Below, one piece after another: positions 1 through 4,529 of a stretch of 5,616 nucleotides of DNA. Under the pieces are notes generated by a model. That model saw nothing but the letters and a program-made list of their open reading frames with translations. It was not told where the DNA came from and searched no databases. The position numbers and the translations under genes were made by a program. The stretch's first letter is position 1. Every line of letters starts with the position of its first letter. This DNA is from Anaerolineales bacterium (GTDB lineage Bacteria; Chloroflexota; Anaerolineae; Anaerolineales; Villigracilaceae), in NCBI GenBank assembly GCA_029933275.1, contig JAOZOM010000123.1, positions 1 through 5,616 on the forward strand. The letters are read 5' to 3'.

Positions 1-104
1 CCGAAGAAGTCCGTCAACACCAAGAAATTTATCGCTTTGGCAAACGCTGGGATACGGTGCGTTTTGGCATTTTAGCAAGTGAATGGGAAGCAGCAACAAA
101 ATAA
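1..104 (+). CDS. GNAT N-acetyltransferase, C-terminal end only (5' end outside window)
   Basis: An open frame enters from the left edge (first full codon at position 3) and ends at TAA 102-104, giving 33 residues that begin EEVRQHQEIYRFGKRWD. The visible stretch aligns with the C-terminus of the next gene: RFGKRWDTVRFGILASEW here against RDGKRWDVIFMGLLAKDF there. It is therefore most likely the last strand and tail of a RimJ/RimL-type GNAT acetyltransferase (Acetyltransf_3-like), an enzyme class that moves an acetyl group from acetyl-CoA to an amine. The acetyl-CoA-binding motif lies outside the window, so the family call rests on this paralogy and the substrate is unknown. It ends 85 bp before the next GNAT gene in the same orientation, which suggests a tandem duplication. 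Confidence 0.72.
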   Translation, partial: EEVRQHQEIYRFGKRWDTVRFGILASEWEAATK

Positions 105-173
105 TCTCACGCAAAGTCGCAGAGACGCAAAGAAAAACTTAAAAACTTTGCGCCTTCGCGTCTTTGCGTGAGA
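105..173. repeat. Intergenic palindromic repeat A (8-nt units, CGCAAAGA type)
   Basis: The outer arms TCTCACGCAAAG (105-116) and CTTTGCGTGAGA (162-173) are perfect 12-bp inverted repeats. The similarity continues inward to about 33 nt per arm with a few mismatches, around an A/T-rich centre (about 133-145). The left arm is three 8-nt units: CGCAAAGT (110-117), CGCAGAGA (118-125) and CGCAAAGA (126-133). The reverse complement of the right arm reads as CGCAAAGA, CGCGAAGG and CGCAAAGT. The element fills the gap between two GNAT genes, starting right after one stop and ending 4 nt before the AAGGA of the next. No coding capacity is claimed. It could be a non-autonomous interspersed repeat or an RNA stem-loop. 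Confidence 0.85.
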
Positions 174-189
174 CCAAAAGGAAAATAAA

Positions 190-741
190 ATGAACACAAA
201 TCTATATATCGGCGAAAAAATTCGCCTTGCTGCACGAGACCCAAAAGAAGATGCCGCCCGCATGGTGACATGGCAAAGTGATACCGAATTCTCTCGCCTA
301 ATGGACAGCGACCCCGTCCGCTTATTTAACGCCAGCCAAAACACAACATGGATCGAAAAACAGCAAAAAGGCGATGCTTTTACAGGGATAGAATTCACTA
401 TCTATACCCTCGAAGAGGGTAAACCCATCGGCTTTGTCGGCTTGGATGGCATCTCGTGGCATAACCGCACAAGCTGGGTCGGGATCGGCATCGGCGAACG
501 TGATTATTGGGGAAAAGGCTACGGCACAGAAGCGATGAATATGATCGCCCGCTATGCCTTTGAAGAATTGGGCTTATATCGAATAAATTTGAATGTCTTT
601 GCCTATAACAAACGTGCCATCAAATCTTATGAGAAAGTTGGCTACAAAGTTGAAGGTAAAACCCGTGAAGCAGTCCACCGAGACGGCAAACGTTGGGATG
701 TGATCTTTATGGGTTTGCTTGCAAAAGACTTTAGACTTTAA
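190..741 (+). CDS. GNAT family N-acetyltransferase, RimJ/RimL type
   Basis: This 183-residue protein has the layout and length of single-domain Acetyltransf_3 proteins, which transfer acetyl from acetyl-CoA to an amine on a protein N-terminus, antibiotic or small metabolite. The acetyl-CoA pyrophosphate loop (motif A) is at about residues 97-115, ending WGKGYGTEAM, where GKGYG is the Q/RxxGxG/A-type element. Motif B follows at about 135-155 with NVFAYNKRAIKSYEKVGY, the usual N-x-R-A-I-x-x-Y-E-K-x-G pattern. RDGKRWD near residue 164 is the conserved C-terminal strand. AAGGA at 178-182 sits 7 nt before the ATG and supports this start. There is no signal peptide or membrane segment, so it is cytosolic. 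The upstream gene is a paralog and the downstream gene also carries GNAT domains. The last residues, KDFRL, are encoded inside the left arm of repeat B. The substrate cannot be told from sequence. Confidence 0.93.
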   Translation: MNTNLYIGEKIRLAARDPKEDAARMVTWQSDTEFSRLMDSDPVRLFNASQNTTWIEKQQKGDAFTGIEFTIYTLEEGKPIGFVGLDGISWHNRTSWVGIGIGERDYWGKGYGTEAMNMIARYAFEELGLYRINLNVFAYNKRAIKSYEKVGYKVEGKTREAVHRDGKRWDVIFMGLLAKDFRL

Positions 742-785
742 ACCTCAGATCTTAGCTTTTGCTTATGTCTAAAGTCTTAGGTCTC
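725..785. repeat. Palindromic repeat B (7-nt units), overlapping the GNAT stop
   Basis: AAGACTTTAGAC (725-736) and GTCTAAAGTCTT (767-778) form a perfect 12-bp inverted repeat around a 30-nt centre. The left side is a direct duplication of GACTTTA (727-733 and 734-740). The right side reads GTCTAAA (767-773), GTCTTAG (774-780) and GTCTC (781-785). The left arm includes the stop codon and last codons of the preceding acetyltransferase. No clear U-tract follows the right arm, so a rho-independent terminator is not supported. The design (short tandem units arranged as inverted arms, ending just before an SD) matches repeats A and C although the unit sequence differs. Confidence 0.72.
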
Positions 786-791
786 TCAAAA

Positions 792-796
792 AAGGA
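792..796 (+). promoter_or_regulatory. Ribosome binding site that fixes the start of the double GNAT gene
   Basis: AAGGA lies 7 nt before ATG 804. The 17-nt stretch AAAAGGAAAATAAAATG (790-806) is identical to the leader and start codon of the previous GNAT gene (176-192). In-frame upstream ATGs at 759 and 765 lie inside repeat B or its loop, lack an SD and would add non-conserved residues. The start at 804 is therefore preferred. Confidence 0.85.
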
Positions 797-803
797 AAAT
801 AAA

Positions 804-1823
804 ATGACCAAAATACAACTCCCTGAAGGATTTACAATTCGTCCCGCTACGATGGATGATATCCCCGCCTGTGTAGAGATGTTCAATATCTGGGCAGAAA
901 AAGAATTAGGGCATAAAGAAGTAGGTATAGAAGAAGTTCGCAACGAGTGGGCATCGCCGAATTTTGACCCCGAAAAGAATGCTCGGATTGTCTCCGCCCC
1001 AAATGGGAGGCTGGCTGGATACACAGAATACTGGGCGGAAGGTGATACTCCCGTCCGCCCGTGGCTTTGGGTACGCATCCATCCCGATTACTATAATCTC
1101 GGTTTGGGGACGGTGCTCACGCAATGGGCAGAGAATCACGCCGCACGGGTTTTAGAGAAACTGCCGGAGAATCTGCGCGTCTGCCATGAGTTGGGGGTTG
1201 ATAGTCGGGTAGAGGGGGCGAAGAAATTGTTTGAGAATATGGGATACAGTTATTATCGTAGTTACTACCAAATGCGAATTGAAATGACAGAGCCGCCCCC
1301 TGCCCCTCGCCTCCCTGATGATCTTGTCTTGAAGCCATTCGACCCCACGCGCGACCTCGAAGCAGTTTATCGGGCAGATGTTGATTCTTTCAAAGATCAT
1401 CATGGTTTTGTTCCGGAATCTTTCGAAGTCGGCTTCCCAAATTTCCACCATCATTTTATCGAAACCGATAATTACGATCCAAGTTTGTGGTTCATCGCCT
1501 ATGACGGGGATGAAATAGCGGGAATCAATATTTGCCGCCCTTATTCGCACGAAGATGAAAATATGTCTTGGGTCTCCTCGCTCGGCGTGCGTAGAGCGTG
1601 GCGAAAACGCGGGTTGGGGTTGGCTCTTTTGCAACACGCTTTCGGTGAGTTTTATAAACGCGATAGAAAATTGGTCGGTCTCGGCGTAGATGCAACTTCC
1701 CTAACCGGTGCGCTCCGTCTCTACGAAAAAGCGGGGATGAGCGTCTACTCGCAATTTGACAAATACGAAAAAGAGATTCGTGCTGGGAAGGAAATTAGCG
1801 TACAATCTATAGAAGAGAACTAA
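804..1823 (+). CDS. Tandem double-GNAT acetyltransferase (mycothiol-synthase-like architecture)
   Basis: This is a 339-residue cytosolic protein with two GNAT domains. Domain 1 (about 8-160) begins FTIRPATMDDIPACVEMF and has motif A at about 90-108 (VRIHPDYYNLGLGTVL, with NLGLG as the acetyl-CoA loop) and motif B ending KKLFENMGY near 140-148. A proline-rich linker (about 162-172) joins domain 2 (about 174-325). Its motif A is LGVRRAWRKRGLGLALL (260-276), and it also has GVDATSLTGALRLYEKAGM (294-312). Domain 2 keeps the better RKRGLG signature and is the more likely catalytic half. The tandem layout resembles MshD and many uncharacterised double-GNAT proteins. MshD function is not claimed, because no other mycothiol gene is visible. 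The gene follows two other GNAT genes, so four GNAT domains lie in a row. Confidence 0.9.
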   Translation: MTKIQLPEGFTIRPATMDDIPACVEMFNIWAEKELGHKEVGIEEVRNEWASPNFDPEKNARIVSAPNGRLAGYTEYWAEGDTPVRPWLWVRIHPDYYNLGLGTVLTQWAENHAARVLEKLPENLRVCHELGVDSRVEGAKKLFENMGYSYYRSYYQMRIEMTEPPPAPRLPDDLVLKPFDPTRDLEAVYRADVDSFKDHHGFVPESFEVGFPNFHHHFIETDNYDPSLWFIAYDGDEIAGINICRPYSHEDENMSWVSSLGVRRAWRKRGLGLALLQHAFGEFYKRDRKLVGLGVDATSLTGALRLYEKAGMSVYSQFDKYEKEIRAGKEISVQSIEEN

Positions 1824-1831
1824 AAAGAATT

Positions 1832-1903
1832 AACCGCCAAGACGCAGAGAACACCAAGTTTCTCTTAAAGTCGCCAAGTAAAACTCTTGGCGTCTCGGCG
1901 GTT
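1832..1903. repeat. Intergenic palindromic repeat C (8-nt units, related to repeat A)
   Basis: AACCGCCAAGACGCAGAG (1832-1849) pairs with CTTGGCGTCTCGGCGGTT (1886-1903). The outer 13 bp have one mismatch and the inner part is less regular. The left arm has the units CGCCAAGA (1835-1842), CGCAGAGA (1843-1850) and ACACCAAG (1851-1858). The CGCAGAGA unit is identical to one in repeat A, so the two are diverged members of one family. The element occupies most of the gap between the double-GNAT and zinc-ribbon genes. It runs straight into an A8 tract (1905-1912) that forms the start of the next SD. Confidence 0.85.
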
Positions 1904-1910
1904 CAAAAAA

Positions 1911-1916
1911 AAGGAG
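1911..1916 (+). promoter_or_regulatory. Strong Shine-Dalgarno that fixes the zinc-ribbon gene start
   Basis: AAGGAG lies 6 nt before ATG 1923 and is the best SD match in the left block. An earlier in-frame ATG at 1887 lies inside the right arm region of repeat C and has no SD, so 1923 is chosen. The SD begins 7 nt after repeat C ends, so a repeat stem-loop in RNA would stand right beside the ribosome site. Confidence 0.85.
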
Positions 1917-1922
1917 CTACTC

Positions 1923-2231
1923 ATGCAAATTAAATGTTCACATTGCAACAAGATGTTTGCCGAAAATAAAGATGCCGCCCTCGCGGGCATGTTCGCCATC
2001 CACAATGAAGGCCTGAATCATTACGATGCTACTTGCCCCCATTGCCAGCACGCCGTGCGCATATCTGACGAACGGATGAATGAAACTTATCCCAACTGGG
2101 AAGCCGAATACGAAGATATGATGAAACGCGCAACTGAATTTGAGAAAAAACAAGCAAAATTAGCAGAACAGGCAGCCGAGAACAAAGGTAAACCGAAAAA
2201 AGAAAAGAAGAAAAGAAAACGAAACCGATGA
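1923..2231 (+). CDS. Small zinc-ribbon protein with lysine-rich tail
   Basis: This 102-residue cytosolic protein has two CxxC knuckles: C5-S-H-C8 near the start (MQIKCSHCNKMF) and C38-P-H-C41 (TCPHCQHAV). The 29-residue gap between them is the arrangement of a C4 zinc ribbon. The segment between the knuckles is rich in A, G and H. After about residue 60 the protein becomes a charged stretch, likely helical (EAEYEDMMKRATEFEKKQ), and ends in a strongly basic Lys/Arg tail (about 85-102). Such a tail can bind nucleic acid or ribosomes, but nothing here proves that. I do not recognise a named family. Its TGA overlaps the ATG of the HAD gene by 4 bp, which implies translational coupling and a shared transcript. 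Confidence 0.85.
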   Translation: MQIKCSHCNKMFAENKDAALAGMFAIHNEGLNHYDATCPHCQHAVRISDERMNETYPNWEAEYEDMMKRATEFEKKQAKLAEQAAENKGKPKKEKKKRKRNR

Positions 2232-2830
2232 GCATCAAAGCCGTAATCTTTGATGTGGGCGGTGTGCTGATGCGGACAGAAAACCGCGAGCCGCGCGCCA
2301 CCCTAGGCTTGCGTTTTGGCAAAACATACGAAGAGATGGATAAAATCATCTTCGGCAAATCCGGCTATCACGCCTCGTTGGGAGAAGTTACCGCGCACGA
2401 ACATTGGCAATCCGTGATGCGCGTCCTCGATCTCCCCGATAGCGAAATAGACAATATCTACACCCAATTCTTCGGCGGTGACGAAGTAGACTATGCGCTA
2501 ATAGACTATATCCGCTCTCTACGTCCGCGTTATACCACTGCCATTCTTAGTAACGCTTGGGATGATTTACGTCAGATACTCGTTGAGAAATGGCAGATTG
2601 ACGATGCTTTCGATGAAATCTTCATCTCTGCCGAGATGGGCATTGCTAAGCCAGATCCCAAAATTTATAAAATGGTCATCGAAAAACTAGGTATCGCCCC
2701 TGAAGAAATGGTCTTCGTAGATGATCTCAGCAGAAATATCGAAGCCGCTCGCAAACTGGGGATGCACGCCATCCATTTTCAGAAACGGGATGAGGTGATC
2801 GCGGAATTGCAAAAATTATTAGGAAAGTAA
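2228..2830 (+). CDS. HAD-superfamily hydrolase (HAD-IA, YihX/epoxide-hydrolase-N-like)
   Basis: This 200-residue protein carries the ordered HAD motifs. Motif I is FDVGGVL with nucleophile D9, motif II is ILSNAWDD (S108), motif III is KPDPKIY (K141), and motif IV is FVDDLSRN with D165/D166. A helical cap lies between motifs I and II (about 15-95). IEAARKLGMHAIHF after motif IV is typical of HAD-IA variant 3. The expected chemistry is removal of phosphate from a small metabolite via a phospho-aspartate; the substrate is unknown. The second Asp of motif I (DxD) is Gly11, as in other FDxGGVL members, so the usual acid/base residue is missing or supplied otherwise. Its ATG overlaps the zinc-ribbon stop (ATGA) and no good separate SD is visible, so it is probably coupled. 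Its 3' end overlaps the convergent Nudix gene by 12 bp. Confidence 0.92.
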   Translation: MSIKAVIFDVGGVLMRTENREPRATLGLRFGKTYEEMDKIIFGKSGYHASLGEVTAHEHWQSVMRVLDLPDSEIDNIYTQFFGGDEVDYALIDYIRSLRPRYTTAILSNAWDDLRQILVEKWQIDDAFDEIFISAEMGIAKPDPKIYKMVIEKLGIAPEEMVFVDDLSRNIEAARKLGMHAIHFQKRDEVIAELQKLLGK

Positions 2831-3325
2831 CCTCTCCAAAACAAAAATCTCCCGCCCTACCCACCATAGGGCGGGATTTGATTCTGCTAGAACCTTTTTA
2901 TTCGTTTCCAACGCAGTTTTCACATCTACCCATTTGGGATGAAAGTCTAAATCTTTTTCATAATCATCTAAAGCCAACGCACCTAGCTCCCCTTGAATTT
3001 TACAAAAATAATAATACGAAGTCATCTTGAAAGTGTCGAAATCTTCTTCAAGAGCGTGGGCGTAGCTAATCATTTTCCCCAACTCCCCTATGATTTGCTT
3101 CATCTCCGCGCCGCACTCTTCGCGGATTTCGCGGCTTAATGCCTCGTGATGCGATTCCCCCGCATCTATGCCCCCGCCGGGGAATTTATAATCCCCGTTA
3201 ACAGAGGAGTAAACCATCAACAAATTCCCCTCTTGAAAAATAATGCCCCGCACCGCCTCGCGAAGAATCGTTCTTCCTTGCAGGTTTATATTTTCCTCAT
3301 GATAAATGGTTTTCAATAATTTCAT
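2819..3325 (-). CDS. Nudix hydrolase
   Basis: This 168-residue cytosolic protein has a complete Nudix box at residues 51-73. G51, E57 and the core REIREECG (65-72) fit GX5EX7REUXEEXGU, with Ala73 at the last position, where a bulkier aliphatic is more common. The preceding strands VRGIIFQEGNLLMVYS and KFPGGG are typical. Family members cleave nucleoside diphosphate-X compounds using Mg bound by the glutamates, often to clear oxidised or surplus nucleotides; the substrate is not predictable here. An in-frame TAA 9 nt upstream of the ATG bounds the start, so 3325 is the longest possible start. No SD precedes it, which suggests a leaderless or poorly translated message, or an unusual internal start. 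The gene converges on and overlaps the HAD gene, and diverges from the SDR gene. Confidence 0.93.
   Translation of the reverse strand: MKLLKTIYHEENINLQGRTILREAVRGIIFQEGNLLMVYSSVNGDYKFPGGGIDAGESHHEALSREIREECGAEMKQIIGELGKMISYAHALEEDFDTFKMTSYYYFCKIQGELGALALDDYEKDLDFHPKWVDVKTALETNKKVLAESNPALWWVGREIFVLERLLS
2851..2879. terminator. GC-rich hairpin, possible terminator of the HAD operon inside the Nudix 3' end
   Basis: CCCGCCCTA (2851-2859) and TAGGGCGGG (2867-2875) form a perfect 9-bp stem with a 7-nt loop. On the + strand it begins 20 nt after the HAD stop and is followed by ATTTGATTCT, a weak U-tract. On the - strand the stem is followed by AGATTTTTGTTTT, a better U-tract, but that position lies within the last Nudix codons, about 30 nt before its stop. 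Function as a terminator in the + direction is plausible; in the - direction translating ribosomes would be expected to mask it. Confidence 0.5.
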
Positions 3326-3354
3326 TGATAGTTAGTCTGATAGGTCACTGGTTT

Positions 3355-3373
3355 CTGGTCTACTGGTCTACTG
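3355..3373. repeat. Short tandem repeat CTGGTCTA
   Basis: CTGGTCTA occurs twice in a row (3355-3362 and 3363-3370) and is followed by CTG, the start of a third copy. A degenerate related stretch, CACTGGTTT, precedes it at about 3347-3354. No inverted partner arm is evident. It sits in the 81-bp intergenic region between the divergent Nudix and SDR genes. Its last CTG is the first half of the predicted -35 box of the SDR promoter. Confidence 0.75.
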
Positions 3374-3399
3374 ACGAATACCTAATCCCCTGCTATAAT
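3371..3399 (+). promoter_or_regulatory. Sigma-70-type promoter of the SDR gene, predicted leaderless transcript
   Basis: CTGACG (3371-3376) is a four-of-six match to TTGACA. A spacer of exactly 17 nt follows, then a perfect TATAAT (3394-3399) preceded by TG one base away (TGC, 3391-3393), an extended -10 element. The expected transcription start 6-8 nt after the -10 falls at about 3406-3407, which is the A of the ATG at 3407. The mRNA should then have essentially no 5' leader, consistent with the absence of an SD. The calls of box positions are direct; the leaderless state is inference. Confidence 0.78.
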
Positions 3400-3406
3400 C
3401 CGAGAC

Positions 3407-4342
3407 ATGATTCTAGTCACTGGCGGGACCGGTTTTATCGGGCGGGCGTTGGTACGTCAGCTCGTTGAAGCGGGTCATGAAGTTCGCACCCTGATTCGTC
3501 CCTCTCTGCATAGTCCGCGATTGCCGCAAGGCATCCCCGTTGAAGTAGCGATGGTTAGCCTAAACGATTTGCGCGGTCTTCGCGCCGCATTGCGCGGCGT
3601 GGACTCTGTCTATCACCTCGCTAGCGGGGAGCGTGGCGGGCAACTTTTCGAGACCGATGTGGAGGGGACGGAGATTCTGGCTCAAGCTGCGGCAGGAGCA
3701 GGTGTCCAGCGGATAATCTATCTCAGCCAACTTGGTGCTGATAAAGCGTCCGCTTTTCCAGCATTGCGAGCTAAGGGACTAGCAGAGGAGCATATTCGCA
3801 AAAGCGGTGTGCCTTATACTATCCTCCGCTCATCCATTGTATTTGGTCCCGAAGACAATTTTACAACAAAAATGGCTCATTTAATTCGCATCGCGCCCGG
3901 GATCGTCTTTTTACCGAACGGCGGTGAGATGCTTTTGCAACCGCTTTGGGTGGAAGATTTGGTAACTTCTTTGCTTTGGTCGCTTGAAGATGCCAAGTTT
4001 GAAAACCAAACTCATGAAATTGGCGGGAGTGAGTATTTTAGCCTGCGCCAGATTTTTGAAGTTATCCTTTCTGCAACGGGGAAAAAACGTCTGCTTCTTT
4101 CGGCATCTACACCCCTTTTGCGTGCTTTGAATATCATTCTTGAAGCCTCCATATCGAATTATCCCCTTTCTGGTTTTTTTCTGGATTATTTGGCAACTGA
4201 CCGCACTTGCGAGACGGATTCTCTGCCGCGTATTTTTAATCTTATGCCGGCGCGTTTTACCTATAGACTTAATTATTTAGATAAAAGCACTTGGCTCGGT
4301 TTGTTGCGTGCAAGGTTTGGGAAGAAAGATAGGAAAAATTAA
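3407..4342 (+). CDS. Atypical SDR / NAD(P)-dependent epimerase-like protein (NDUFA9-like)
   Basis: This 311-residue protein opens with a Rossmann dinucleotide loop, MILVTGGTGFIGRALV (TGGTGFIG at 5-12). Further hallmarks of extended/atypical SDRs are VDSVYHLAS (65-73), the strand IIYLSQLGAD (103-112) and VPYTILRSSIVFGPEDNF (135-152). The usual catalytic YxxxK is incomplete: K123 is present in ALRAKGLAEE, but no Tyr sits four residues earlier. This points to the atypical group that includes NDUFA9-like NAD(P)H-binding proteins. Such proteins may be reductases, isomerases or structural cofactor binders, so the exact reaction is unknown. The C-terminal hydrophobic patches (about 237-262) are too irregular to claim membrane segments. 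The start is fixed by the canonical N-terminus and by the promoter 8 bp upstream; there is no SD. The higA remnant follows one base after the stop and may be read on the same mRNA. Confidence 0.88.
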   Translation: MILVTGGTGFIGRALVRQLVEAGHEVRTLIRPSLHSPRLPQGIPVEVAMVSLNDLRGLRAALRGVDSVYHLASGERGGQLFETDVEGTEILAQAAAGAGVQRIIYLSQLGADKASAFPALRAKGLAEEHIRKSGVPYTILRSSIVFGPEDNFTTKMAHLIRIAPGIVFLPNGGEMLLQPLWVEDLVTSLLWSLEDAKFENQTHEIGGSEYFSLRQIFEVILSATGKKRLLLSASTPLLRALNIILEASISNYPLSGFFLDYLATDRTCETDSLPRIFNLMPARFTYRLNYLDKSTWLGLLRARFGKKDRKN

Positions 4343-4343
4343 A

Positions 4344-4460
4344 ATGAGAGAAGATAAATTACATCCTGTTCACCCCGGCGAAGTTTTGCTAGAAGAATTT
4401 TTAAAGCCGATGGGATTACACAGCGACTATGATTTGGATATAACCGAAGATGCTTTATGA
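4344..4460 (+). pseudogene. higA: HigA-type antitoxin remnant with internal deletion of the HTH domain
   Basis: The 38-codon frame starts MREDKLHPVHPGEVLLEEF, continues LKPMGL (20-25) and jumps to HSDYDLDITEDAL before TGA. HPGEVLLEEFLKPMGL is the N-terminal signature of HigA/VapI antitoxins (XRE-type HTH, about 95-100 aa), which bind their operator and neutralise a HigB mRNase. The following residues match the family's C-terminal part (pattern YDLxxAEDAL). The HTH that normally lies between, about 45-55 residues, is missing in frame at about L25/H26, and the usual C-terminal extension is also cut short. It has an AGGA (4331-4334) 9 nt before its ATG, so it may still be translated. No higB toxin is visible: the gene directly upstream is the SDR. 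DNA binding should be lost. Family identity comes from recalled motif patterns, not a search. Confidence 0.8.
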
Positions 4461-4471
4461 TTTTGCAGGAT

Positions 4472-4510
4472 AAAAAACGCCCGTCTCGTATGAACGAGGC
4501 GGGCGTTTTC
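4472..4510. terminator. Strong bidirectional rho-independent terminator
   Basis: AAAACGCCCGTCTCG (4474-4488) pairs with CGAGGCGGGCGTTTT (4495-4509) to give a 15-bp stem with one position (T4484/G4499) that is a G-U wobble in the + strand RNA, and a 6-nt loop. On the + strand it ends in TTTTCTATT, 14 nt past the higA remnant stop. On the - strand the stem ends in a T6 tract (complement of 4472-4477), about 20 nt past the homoserine dehydrogenase stop. It therefore probably ends both convergent transcripts. Confidence 0.92.
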
Positions 4511-4529
4511 TATTAAGTAAATTTGCTTT

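Noticed and set aside
72..398. Open frame on the - strand across repeat A, reading an Arg/Lys/Phe-rich peptide.
   Set aside because: It is antisense to the GNAT gene and to the repeat. Its odd composition comes from translating the 8-nt units, and it has no recognisable domain or SD.
725..785. Repeat B as a rho-independent terminator for the GNAT gene.
   Set aside because: The stem is A/T-rich, the loop is 30 nt long and no T-tract follows the right arm.
1152..1637. 161-codon open frame on the - strand inside the double-GNAT gene.
   Set aside because: The + strand frame has clear GNAT motifs over the same bases. The antisense product shows no domain and no start signal.
804..1823. Double GNAT as true mycothiol synthase (mshD).
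   Set aside because: The domain layout is shared by many uncharacterised proteins, and no other mycothiol gene or actinobacterial context is visible.
105..1903. The repeats as a CRISPR array.
   Set aside because: Units are 7-8 nt, arranged as inverted arms in separate gaps. There are no 25-40-nt direct repeats with unique spacers and no cas gene.
3326..3406. A promoter for the Nudix gene on the - strand.
   Set aside because: No pair of -35 and -10 boxes with acceptable spacing was found upstream of 3325. Only weak A/T-rich hexamers are present.
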